A stretch of 64,000 nt of DNA from Psychrobacter sp. 28M-43 (GTDB lineage Bacteria > Pseudomonadota > Gammaproteobacteria > Pseudomonadales > Moraxellaceae): assembly GCF_014770435.1 (NCBI RefSeq), contig NZ_CP061739.1, positions 1,116,001-1,180,000 of the forward strand. Direction: 5' to 3'. This document shows positions 35,201 to 43,240 of the stretch, piece by piece. Position numbers and translations under genes: made by a program. Every line of letters starts with the position of its first letter. Within the stretch, counting starts at the first letter, position 1. The notes under the pieces were generated by a model, which worked only from the letters and a program-made list of their open reading frames with translations, made no database searches and was not told the DNA's origin.

Positions 35201-37595
35201 CTTGTAGGCTGTCAGGAGTTAATACCTTAATCGTCTGCTCAGAGATGATCTGACCATTTATATCAGTCGCAACACCACGTAAGGTGTTCTTGCCGCGCTG
35301 TAAATCAACAGCATAGTAATCGAAAGCCGTTACATTCTGTTTTTCTTGCTCAGCAGTTTTACCGATCTTCTGTTCTGATACAGCTTTGCCGTTGGCATAT
35401 AGTGTGAACACAGACCCAAGCGGTGCCTGAACCTGTACCATTTGTTTATAAGTGCTAAGCTGCTGACCTTCGTTCAGGTTAATGAAGGCAACATCGTTAC
35501 TCGCCACTTCTTTTAAGTATTCTTCGAGCTCTTTTTCTACTGGCGGAGCAACAGTGGTCACTGTCATATCAACACGGCTATCTATTGGATTAACCATGTC
35601 ATTAACGATAGCCGAATCACAGTTATTACCAAGGTCTAAGTCACCATTGATGTTACAACCACTAGCATCTACATTGTCAGTAGTATCGGTATCATAATCA
35701 GGATCTAAAGTCAGCTCGGTTTTTACCGCTTGCTCTAACGTGTCATTTTTAGCTTCTACTAATTTGCTACGAGCAATTAGCTCAGCGTTTAAGCGTTCAG
35801 TGCTATCCGCCATGCCACCAACGATTGCAAAATCTGCACGATGTAATTCGCCGTACTTCAAATCAACAAAACGACTACCGGCATCACCAGCATTACGATT
35901 GCTTTGGGTAACCAGTTCAGTCTCTCTAGGGATAGTAGTACGATCGACCTTTAGTACGTGTGTTTTGGCACTGATACCATAGAAGTTATATTTACCTTCA
36001 GGATCAGTCACGATGAAGTTGCCGTTCTCCATATAGATACGTACACCAGCGACACCAAGCTCGCCGCCTTCTTTTTGCTGAATACCATCGCGGTTGATAT
36101 CATGATAGACCTTACCAACGATAATACCATCAGTATTCATCGCTCCGCGATCTACATCAATTTTCCACTGAGCTTCTCTTGAGCCGACGCTTTGACCTTG
36201 GTCATCTCTAGCAACTGCGGTGGCGCGGTTGATACCATCGCCGCCTAGTGATGACGCACCGATGAGCACACGATAAGTAACTTTTTTACTTTCGTTAACT
36301 GCCATGTTTCCTAAGTTCAATACCTGATATTTACCATCAGCTTTAAACTCAGTGGTCTGCGCTTGGTTGATATCAATATCAGTCGTTGGACTAACACGTA
36401 CACTGTTCTCAACGTAGTCAAAACCACGTGGTAAAGCGTCTTTTAGTTGTACATCGTAAGCAGTCGATTTGCCGTTATTGGTAATATCGATGGTATAGCT
36501 AACATAATCACCAAGCTCTGCAGTTTTGACATCACTTTCTTTCGTAACAACCAAACTGGCACTATTATCAATGATACTTACTTGAGAACTCAGATCCTCG
36601 ATAACTACAGTAAAATCGCTATTACTTGGTAGCTGATCAGCGTCTGTACCAACAGAAGGAGCAATACACGCTGTTAACTCAGCAGTCAACGTATCGTTAG
36701 CTAATGTCTGAATGAACTTATCATTAATAGCATTGGCGTTGTTTTGTGTCGGTGCAGTTAGACGATATTTGCCTGTATTATTACCAGTTTCAATTCCTTT
36801 AAGAGAGTGGGTATCACCAGTCGTTGGCGACTTAACAGTAATCCATACTTGATCAGGTTTATCAGATTGCACGTTACACTGCGCGTAACTGGCATCAATG
36901 TAAACGTTGTCCCCGATTTGCGAGGTGGTTTTAGTACCGTCAAATTGAGGGGTAGTAAAATTGATTTTAGGTTCAACAATAACTAGTCTGTCAATTGCTT
37001 CAACGGCTGCTATTGATGGATCTTCTAGTATGATAGCGCCAATCTTTACATCAGCGGTATCGCCATCTTCACCGTCGGCATTTGATAGAGCCTGTACGAT
37101 AAGCTGAATACTCTCACTCTGACCAAGTTTGATCTGAGCGCTCAGGTTATCGAGCATGATTTGTCGATCTTCTGAATCGACTTCACCATTATTATTAAGA
37201 TCTTGATAGACCTTTAAATTAGAAACAGTTGGTGATATAGCAAGTGTCAATTCAACAGTCTGATCACTATAGCTGGTGTTACTCAGTACGTTGATCCAAC
37301 TTACCTGTGTATTAGGCATGACTGTGCGTAAAGCATGCTGAGTCAAACTGATACCATACTCAGGTAAGGCAGAGGCTTTTACTTGTACTTGGTTTGAGTC
37401 AGTACTGATAGTCGTACTGGTCTCACTGTCAACGTTATAGCTGGCCTGAGCAGTATTATTGATCAGTTGTACCAATGAATCAGTTGCAGCAGATGCGGTA
37501 TTTGATTGCATAAGCAACATTGCAAATGACAGCGCAGAGATCTTCGCTGTATGCAACGTAGCACGATTAGACAGTGTCATTAAAGATTTAGTCAT
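32268..37595 (-). CDS. Giant surface/outer-membrane protein with DUF11, SdrD-B-like, Ig-like and C-terminal barrel regions
   Basis: A 1775-aa protein. A signal peptide (about 1-36, ending NTASA) is followed by INNTAQASYNV (45-55), a pattern shared with the 702-aa neighbour. A calcium-loop-like DLNNNGEVDSED lies at 132-143. A DUF11-type domain (about 345-480, LVVTKESDVKTAELGDYVSY) precedes an SdrD-B-like domain (about 490-570, VGKVYHDINRDGIQQ, again a Ca-loop pattern) and an Ig-like domain (about 795-905). From about 905 to the end the sequence alternates in a way typical of outer-membrane beta strands, with RLDKGRSFAMYGD and many Tyr/Asp turns; the chain ends in Phe. The ATG at 37595 is preferred over an upstream TTG. 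Likely an outer-membrane anchored adhesin or export/assembly platform; the exact role is unknown. Confidence 0.72.
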   Translation of the reverse strand: MTKSLMTLSNRATLHTAKISALSFAMLLMQSNTASAATDSLVQLINNTAQASYNVDSETSTTISTDSNQVQVKASALPEYGISLTQHALRTVMPNTQVSWINVLSNTSYSDQTVELTLAISPTVSNLKVYQDLNNNGEVDSEDRQIMLDNLSAQIKLGQSESIQLIVQALSNADGEDGDTADVKIGAIILEDPSIAAVEAIDRLVIVEPKINFTTPQFDGTKTTSQIGDNVYIDASYAQCNVQSDKPDQVWITVKSPTTGDTHSLKGIETGNNTGKYRLTAPTQNNANAINDKFIQTLANDTLTAELTACIAPSVGTDADQLPSNSDFTVVIEDLSSQVSIIDNSASLVVTKESDVKTAELGDYVSYTIDITNNGKSTAYDVQLKDALPRGFDYVENSVRVSPTTDIDINQAQTTEFKADGKYQVLNLGNMAVNESKKVTYRVLIGASSLGGDGINRATAVARDDQGQSVGSREAQWKIDVDRGAMNTDGIIVGKVYHDINRDGIQQKEGGELGVAGVRIYMENGNFIVTDPEGKYNFYGISAKTHVLKVDRTTIPRETELVTQSNRNAGDAGSRFVDLKYGELHRADFAIVGGMADSTERLNAELIARSKLVEAKNDTLEQAVKTELTLDPDYDTDTTDNVDASGCNINGDLDLGNNCDSAIVNDMVNPIDSRVDMTVTTVAPPVEKELEEYLKEVASNDVAFINLNEGQQLSTYKQMVQVQAPLGSVFTLYANGKAVSEQKIGKTAEQEKQNVTAFDYYAVDLQRGKNTLRGVATDINGQIISEQTIKVLTPDSLQAIDYRTQAQLVPADGISEYQVIISLKDRDNRPYIGTTSLTLDTNIGRINLKDDSQDKAGTQITVSGGELLIPVTAPSVPGKGELVIDTGSSKQIIPLQFTAQLRPLLAVGIVEGAISLKDFDGSSITDAQGAFEQELNDFAGNDDYTASGRAAMFLKGKVRGDYLLTLAYDSDKKGERLFRDIEPGEYYPVYGDSSAKGFDAQSTSKLYVRLDKGRSFAMYGDLKTQIDNDEGIKLGQYNRTLTGLKAQFEDSNTRVTAFLAETSTSQRVNETRGLGISGPYPLAENFDAVLENSETVEVITRDANNPGLIINRETLTRFADYEIDPISRSLFLTAPIASQDIEGNPIYIRVIVEVDEGGEDYFVGGIAAKQQLTDKVAIGGSYVNSDDPLNKEELASVNSVVKFNDKLKLVAEYAMNKAENPNFQSSNQINATELTDSDVEGNALRIELDFDNKKNTLAKAYYNDADEGFVTGASPLTAGRTESGVEVTHTLNDKKTALKLEGIRTEEHTTDASREGVQASVEHRLSENIVGEIGVRYYKQDATAASRNTQAATDVVDITDDTLFNDDIINQSALSSVSNAEEDIEGTTVRARITSRLPKLNNSLVFAEYEQDIENSSRNATSIGGETALGDLGRLYARHDLINSLSGTYGLDDTDERQRTTVGFDATYMKDGKVYSEYRMRDAISAREAEAAIGLKNKWYVQEGLTLNTLFERVESLEGEESNTATAAGIGVEYLAKENYKASGRFEKRWGETSDTLLGSAGIAYRYTDEVTFLAKDIYSRTDYSDGDRTINRFQLGAAYRDYDSNQLDMLAKFEYRLDDNNTGDDAYQKDTMVWSWNGNYHPTRPLTLSGRYAGKYTEYEADSLTSDNTAHAVYGRGLYDISERWDIGLQAGTYWNDQANDLAYMLGAEVGYSPMTNLWLSLGYNFMGFEDEDIAYDDSTQQGAYFRLRFKFDEDLFKREDPRKNQRLSSNSAF

Positions 37596-37633
37596 ATGTC
37601 GCTTATCCAATAAAATATAAAGGGGTAGGGTAG

Positions 37634-37715
37634 TAACGCTCCAGCTTGGCTAACCAAAATCAATTAGGTCAAGCCGGAGCGTTAGTCTATAAGCATCTTG
37701 TGAAGCTTATAGACT
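37634..37715 (-). promoter_or_regulatory. Tandem hairpins between 702-aa and 1775-aa genes
   Basis: Two inverted repeats fill the 124-bp gap: AGTCTATAAGC/GCTTATAGACT (37684-37715, perfect) and TAACGCTCC-AGCTTG/CAAGC-CGGAGCGTTA (37634-37684, one mismatch). Read from the minus strand the first is followed directly by the second, with no T run after either. This suggests mRNA processing or 3'-end protection that lowers expression of the giant gene relative to the one before it. Confidence 0.55.
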
Positions 37716-37734
37716 TTGCAATATCAAATATAAA

Positions 37735-39843
37735 TTAACGAGCGTTTTTGATTTTGATCTTAAAGGTCAATGTGCCAACGCCCTGAGGAACTATAGTGTA
37801 GTTAGTACCAAGAACCGCAGTAGCCGAAGTGCTAGCTGTGCCTGCAGTAGATGACGTAGTAGCAGAAGTAGCAGGTGAATTAGCTACTAAATCCGCACCA
37901 GCTGAAAAGTTAGACAACAAATCCGAAATCGTTACACCAGTAAGATTAAAACCTAATGCTGCTGAAGAAGTGTTAGTCGCCTGAATACGATAGATAACAC
38001 ACTGATCAGGTTTCGCATTGAGCGCAGTTTGAACAAAGGTACTTGAAGCAACGGTAGCTTCACAAGCAGTATCTAGTGATTGAGACTTCACCAAAGATAA
38101 GCCTCTGACATTAGTCGTATCAGTCACTGAAGTAGCAGCAGGCGCACCAACACCAGCTGGGGTCAAAGTTACGATAGTCGTTTCAGTGCTACCAACAGCC
38201 GCCGCATCAGCAGCAGTTGCAGGAGTAGTGACATTACCTGAAGAGACATTATAGTTGATTGCTAATGTGCCACCAGGTGCAATACCGTTTGGAAATTGAG
38301 CGGTTGGTAGTGTAGTGCTATTAAGAGTGTACGTATTACCACCAGCAACGGTAGGTTGTAGCGTTATAGTAACTGGAGCTCCACCATTAGGCGGTGTATA
38401 AGTAACACTGATAGGACCAGTAACCGGTCTGACAGCCGCATTATTGCCACCATCAGCAATAGTGAAAGTCAATGGATTGGTATTAGTACCTTCAGCATCC
38501 TGACCGCTGTTAATAATAGTAGTCTTCTGTGTGACTTGACCATCAGTACCTGAGGCAGGGGCAATTTCTCTAGTCGTTGGATTGCTCACTATAACCGCTC
38601 GTCTGGTAAAGTTAGTCACACCAGGAGTATCTATACCAGCGCCGTTACCTTCACCCGCATTATCAGGTATTCTAGTAACACCTATAGTGCTATCTGTACT
38701 ATCTAAAATGTCATAGTCAGTACCAAGTACAGGAGCAGCAATTAACGGGCTAACCGGACCGACGAACTTATCGTAGACTTCTGCGTTGTTAGTTACTGAA
38801 CTATTAGCAGCTGTATACTGCTCTCTATCAACGTTAACCGTGAAAGTAATCGTGCGACTTGCGCCAACAGCTAAGTTTGCTACGGCAACATTAATAGCTT
38901 GTCGAGTACCGATAGTGGAAATCGTAGCGGTACCAGCACCAGTTACGGTCACGTCTGATGCTGCGCCATTAGGCAAACTTAAACCTGCAGGAAGGACATC
39001 CCTGATGACAATATCAGTCGCAGCAGCACTATAGTCAGTAGTAGCGTTAGTCACTACGATACTATAGTTGATCTGCGGATTAGCTACTGTCAAATCGACA
39101 GTACTCGTCGCTGTTTTTACAATTTTGAAGGTAGGCAATCTCACGATAGTTTGGTTTTCATTCACTAATGTCGCATTTGCTGGAAGATTAGCAGTAAAGA
39201 AAGTACTGGTTGCTGTTAATGTACCTACACCTTTGTCATTACCATTACGAGCGTCTGGCGTAGCTGCTTCGTAGCTTAGATTAGCTCTAGTACCTGGCTG
39301 TAGTTTAATAGTACCACCATTAGCTATGGTACCTGTCTGTGCTTGACCATTTAAAGCGGCTACTTGAGTAGAAGTTAAAGGAGTGCCATCTGCTTGTACA
39401 ATAGTAAACGTAACAGGCGCAGTACCTAAAGCATAGTCTGGAGTAGCCGTTACTAGTGCTGAGTCATTACCTGTGGTATTAATGGTATAAGTATCCGTCA
39501 CGTTACCCGTATTGGTTAAATTATGAGTAAAGGTAGTCGTACCACCTGGCGTAGCAGTCTGATTAATAGCAATATCGTCACCAATGCTGCCATCATCAAT
39601 AGTCGACGTGAGTGCAAAGTTAGCCGTTTCGCTAACGTTGACAGTCACGATGTTTGACGACACGTTTGGCTGAGCGATACCAGCAACACTATAGTTTGCG
39701 GTTGCAACGTTATTGATGGCAGCAGCACCTGCACTAACACCACCAGTAGTATTAGGAGTAGCTGCATTAGCACCACCAGAGATACCCATTACTGCGGCAA
39801 TACCGACAGCAAGCAAGCTATAGTTAAAAGTATTTGATTTCAT
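37735..39843 (-). CDS. Exported DUF11-type repeat protein (702 aa)
   Basis: A 702-aa protein rich in Ala, Thr, Asn and Val. The signal peptide (about 1-27, ending GGANA) is followed by INNVATANYSV at 43-53, matching the start of the mature giant protein. Beta-sandwich repeats of DUF11 type follow (for example FKIVKTATSTVDLTVANPQI about residue 240, and IVIRDVLPAGLSLPNG about 285). The last about 120 residues (from LVKSQSLDTACEATV) hold two cysteines and match the C-terminal module of the 676-aa protein. There is no membrane anchor or sorting motif. The ATG at 39843 has GGAG 6 bases upstream; an earlier in-frame TTG overlaps that site. Probably a surface fibre or coat subunit. Confidence 0.72.
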   Translation of the reverse strand: MKSNTFNYSLLAVGIAAVMGISGGANAATPNTTGGVSAGAAAINNVATANYSVAGIAQPNVSSNIVTVNVSETANFALTSTIDDGSIGDDIAINQTATPGGTTTFTHNLTNTGNVTDTYTINTTGNDSALVTATPDYALGTAPVTFTIVQADGTPLTSTQVAALNGQAQTGTIANGGTIKLQPGTRANLSYEAATPDARNGNDKGVGTLTATSTFFTANLPANATLVNENQTIVRLPTFKIVKTATSTVDLTVANPQINYSIVVTNATTDYSAAATDIVIRDVLPAGLSLPNGAASDVTVTGAGTATISTIGTRQAINVAVANLAVGASRTITFTVNVDREQYTAANSSVTNNAEVYDKFVGPVSPLIAAPVLGTDYDILDSTDSTIGVTRIPDNAGEGNGAGIDTPGVTNFTRRAVIVSNPTTREIAPASGTDGQVTQKTTIINSGQDAEGTNTNPLTFTIADGGNNAAVRPVTGPISVTYTPPNGGAPVTITLQPTVAGGNTYTLNSTTLPTAQFPNGIAPGGTLAINYNVSSGNVTTPATAADAAAVGSTETTIVTLTPAGVGAPAATSVTDTTNVRGLSLVKSQSLDTACEATVASSTFVQTALNAKPDQCVIYRIQATNTSSAALGFNLTGVTISDLLSNFSAGADLVANSPATSATTSSTAGTASTSATAVLGTNYTIVPQGVGTLTFKIKIKNAR

Positions 39844-39920
39844 GTAGTACTCCAAAATGGATGGTAAAAAGCCGAATAAATAATGGAAGGGTGAAAAATA
39901 AAGGTTTAACCTTCTGTTAA

Positions 39921-40385
39921 TTAGTTAACAGTAGTGTTTAAAGCCACAGCAGCTGATTTCTTAGCTGGTAACAACTTGATATTCCAGCGTAAGGTACGGT
40001 ATTCAGAATACGGAACTTGAACCATTTTGCCATTTACCTTTTTCATTAAAGGCATATCAGCATAGTTTTTGCCATCAGTGCTGGCTTGTGCGCTGGCAGG
40101 ATTTGCCTCACCAGTAAATGTCATGTTTGCAGGGATAGGCAGTGTCACCATCAGATCATTAATGTCTTTATTGATGGTATTGGTATAAGTTGCTTTGTAT
40201 TGAATGACCGTACCAGCTGGTGCTGTACGTACTGGTGAATATACTGTTTTGCCGTCCGCATTCTTAATGACCTGATTAGCAGTCAGTTCCATTTTTAGAG
40301 CGTCGTCAGCATGAGCAGTACCTAGCAAACAAGCAGAGGCAAAAGTTGCTAACATGACATTATGTAAGAGGTTAAAACGTTTCAT
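39921..40385 (-). CDS. Small exported DUF11-like protein (154 aa)
   Basis: A 154-aa protein with a clear signal peptide (about 1-26, LLGTAHA) and what looks like a single DUF11-type beta-sandwich: the strand APAGTVIQYKATYTNT (about 56-71), then DLMVTLPIPANMTF (about 77-90), and a C-terminal YRTLRWNIKLLPAKKSAAVA (about 128-147). That order (bounded opening strand, I/V-P-x-P-x motif, closing strand describing a sum) is the DUF11 plan. No cysteine remains in the mature chain. It lies 77 bp before the 702-aa gene on the same strand, so the two are probably co-transcribed. It may cap or initiate a polymer. Confidence 0.7.
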   Translation of the reverse strand: MKRFNLLHNVMLATFASACLLGTAHADDALKMELTANQVIKNADGKTVYSPVRTAPAGTVIQYKATYTNTINKDINDLMVTLPIPANMTFTGEANPASAQASTDGKNYADMPLMKKVNGKMVQVPYSEYRTLRWNIKLLPAKKSAAVALNTTVN

Positions 40386-40575
40386 ATAAAATCCTTTCTT
40401 AGAACATGACTATCAGTAAAAAGCGAACGTCGTATATCATGATGGAGGAGCTAGTAATCTAATATCATTCATCGTTTTAAAAGGCGTCTATCTCCCTTTC
40501 TTCTATTTTCACGTAATTAATACAATTAATCATCACAAAAATGACAACTGGCATTTTGGAGTATACAAACGGTAA

Positions 40576-40601
40576 AAGCCCTGTCTGGTTAGACAGGGCT
40601 T
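40576..40601 (-). terminator. Intrinsic terminator after 676-aa gene
   Basis: AAGCCCTGTCT, loop GGTT, AGACAGGGCTT: an 11-bp GC-rich stem followed on the minus strand by TTTTAC. It isolates the 676-aa gene from the 154-aa gene, so the latter needs its own promoter in 40386-40575. Confidence 0.8.
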
Positions 40602-40626
40602 AAGTAAATGTTTAATAAACAGGTGT

Positions 40627-42657
40627 TTAGTTACTAATGGTAGTACCATATTTAGTATTAAAACGAATGGCCTGACGGCGAGTAGTGGTGGTAGTACCTA
40701 AAGAAAAAGAATTGGTAGTAACTGTACCGTTGTTGCCAATAGATACCGAATTTGTTGCAAATGATGGAGTACCACTATTTTCACCAATAGGTGTTGGATT
40801 GGCTAAAGTAGAGGTAATCAATGAACTATTAGAGTCATTTTTACTCTGTAGCGTATCCTTAATAACAATATCTGCTAAGGAAACATTACCGCGATTTATA
40901 GCTTCAATTCTATAAGCGATACATTGTCCAGGGATAATGTTGGATATTGGTTTTGTACTATACGCACTACTAGCACTACCGTCATAATTAACACCAATTG
41001 TGGCAAGGTTATTTAGGCTACAGTCATGGACATACTGACTTTTGATTAATACCAACGCAGCATTTTCTTGAACAACATCACCAAAATCATTGCTAGGGTA
41101 ATTGTATTTACTGTTAGTAATGTCTATTTGTAGGACGTTACTCGTAGTATCTACAGAATATGTATAGTTGCTAGGCTCATTTTGAGTAACGCAAAGCCTT
41201 GTATAACTACCTACTTGTGCTGGCGTCAAGCTAAAACTATAGGTTCCATCATTACCAATGTTTACCGTCTGAGGTGAGAACGTACCACTATCACCTGTAC
41301 ATTTGTTTAGAGTAATGGTATGACCTGTAGTAAAAGGAATACCAGATTCAGTTGGTGAATCGTATTTGCCATTGAAATAGAGGCTATTATTTAAGTATTT
41401 GCTAGATATATCATCCTTAGACGGATTTAAAACATTACCGTTATCGTTAAATACTGTACCTGAAAATACATAGTTAGACCTGCCGTTCGTAATTGTACAC
41501 GTCCAGTTATCTCCATAAGTCAGCTTGAGGTTTTTTGGGTCTAAAGTGCTAACGGATGTACCATCTGACTTTCTACATGCGTATAGGGCAGTATAGTCTG
41601 CTAAATTTGTCGATCCTGAGACTGCTTCTGTCAATGTATAGGTCTTGGTAGGATTAACCTTGAAAGTTCCTGTAGTACCTGTGCCAGTCGTGACAGCATT
41701 ATTCGTCCCCGTTGTAGTAACAGAAGTAATACCGCTCGTAACTACCGAATTATCTGCATTGTCTTTAATCTGAACAGTAAATTGATCTGTATTCGTTTTA
41801 CGAGAAGTCGAAAGCGCTTTTGTATATGTTAAACGCGGCTGCGGTAAGTAACAATAACCATCAAATACGATATTTATTAACTGATCACCAGGATTGCCAA
41901 GATTGCTAAAGTCATAATAGTTCAAATCAGGATTATTGCCATAAGTTACATCTACTCTAACTACAGGTTGATCAAAAGCAACTGATACTTTACATTTTTC
42001 ATCTACCGAATCTGTACTACATAAAACGCTACTAGTAGTAGTGGTTTGACGATAAGGAGCTGTAGTCGTTATTCCTGTGCCCCTATATTTCAAAGTTGGC
42101 GTCACACTAGTCCCCGAACTAGTAACACCCGTTATCGTGACTTGGTCAGAAAACTCGAAATACCTAGTCCCTGAACTTGTTGAACCTATATAGTTTACAT
42201 CTATATCATATATACTTAAGCTCACATTATTAAGGGCTTGAGACTCATTAGTAAAGCTGTTTTTAAAAGTATATGAGGCCGTGCGAGACGATCCCTTATT
42301 AGTAAAATCCTGAAAAAATTCAAACGATTGGAGGTTGCCCGCTAGCGTTTTAGGTCTATAAAAATTTGAGCCGCCAGCATCTAAATTACCAGTAGTAATT
42401 AAACTGTTAGAAGCAATAATGTAACTTTCACTTTTGAGACCGTTCAAAAGTTGGTTTACACCAAGAATAGGTGGTGATGCCGTCGATCCTAAGTTGCTGT
42501 AATCAGTATTTGAAAATTCGTCCGAAATGTATCCAGCAGGACATGTTGTTATTGCTGCGAAAGCTAAATAATTAGGTAGCAGTATTAATAAGGATGGTAG
42601 AGCTATCCAACGCGTTACTCTTGACTTTAGAGTCGATGGTATAATAGACGGGTTCAT
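40627..42657 (-). CDS. Exported Cys-containing surface protein with DUF11-like C-terminus (676 aa)
   Basis: A 676-aa protein with a signal peptide (about 1-33, ILLPNYLAFA) and about ten cysteines in the mature chain, implying disulfides. The N-terminal about 230 residues form an unrecognised beta-rich domain (CPAGYISDEFSNTDYSNLG...). Around 380-520 a carboxypeptidase-regulatory/SdrD-B-like region begins SNYVFSGTVFNDNGN. The C-terminus (about 536-676, LVLIKSQYVHDC, then GQCIAYRIEAINRGNVSLAD) matches the end of the 702-aa neighbour. I chose ATG 42657 because GGAG lies 6 bases before it and the signal peptide then has normal length; an upstream start adds 26 residues. First gene of the locus, divergent from aceE. 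Confidence 0.7.
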   Translation of the reverse strand: MNPSIIPSTLKSRVTRWIALPSLLILLPNYLAFAAITTCPAGYISDEFSNTDYSNLGSTASPPILGVNQLLNGLKSESYIIASNSLITTGNLDAGGSNFYRPKTLAGNLQSFEFFQDFTNKGSSRTASYTFKNSFTNESQALNNVSLSIYDIDVNYIGSTSSGTRYFEFSDQVTITGVTSSGTSVTPTLKYRGTGITTTAPYRQTTTTSSVLCSTDSVDEKCKVSVAFDQPVVRVDVTYGNNPDLNYYDFSNLGNPGDQLINIVFDGYCYLPQPRLTYTKALSTSRKTNTDQFTVQIKDNADNSVVTSGITSVTTTGTNNAVTTGTGTTGTFKVNPTKTYTLTEAVSGSTNLADYTALYACRKSDGTSVSTLDPKNLKLTYGDNWTCTITNGRSNYVFSGTVFNDNGNVLNPSKDDISSKYLNNSLYFNGKYDSPTESGIPFTTGHTITLNKCTGDSGTFSPQTVNIGNDGTYSFSLTPAQVGSYTRLCVTQNEPSNYTYSVDTTSNVLQIDITNSKYNYPSNDFGDVVQENAALVLIKSQYVHDCSLNNLATIGVNYDGSASSAYSTKPISNIIPGQCIAYRIEAINRGNVSLADIVIKDTLQSKNDSNSSLITSTLANPTPIGENSGTPSFATNSVSIGNNGTVTTNSFSLGTTTTTRRQAIRFNTKYGTTISN

Positions 42658-43240
42658 AATAGCTCCGAGAACAAGGATAGAATATACGTATAATCTTATA
42701 ATAAGAATAATACTTAAATCACAATTAATATACACAAATGAGACGAATGTCTATTTATGGGGTATGAGTAACAAGAAGCATATTTTCGATTGGTGTTTTT
42801 ATTAATTAGAAAAGCAGATACCTACCGCTATGGAAAGTAAATTTCGTCTACCTATTACTAAAATCTTGGTATCAATGGAATAATGGTTAATAATATTTAC
42901 CTAACAACTAATCATTATTTATTTAAAAAATACTTGTTATTTCATCATTTCTCTACAGCCATAAACAACTTAGCCGTAAAGGCTTATAATGGAATGTCAT
43001 AGTCAAATAATGATTAAACGAGTAGCTATAGCATTATGACGGTTTGGCAGATGTGTTGATTTGATGCATTTGTCGATATGAGTAATACTATTTTTATAAT
43101 CAAGCTGTATGTCATCGCAAAAAACAATGGAATGCTTGGACGTAGCAAGGATGTCATAAGTAAACCAATCTCTCATCATGTATTTTTCAATGAAGCCCTG
43201 CCATTAGGTAGGTATGACTGATATAAAAGGATTAACAAGA
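42658..43240. other. Divergent intergenic region, surface locus/aceE
   Basis: About 580 AT-rich bases, no credible ORF, holding the promoters of the surface locus (minus) and aceE (plus). I see no clear operator or riboswitch; no pdhR-type regulator is encoded nearby. Confidence 0.5.
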
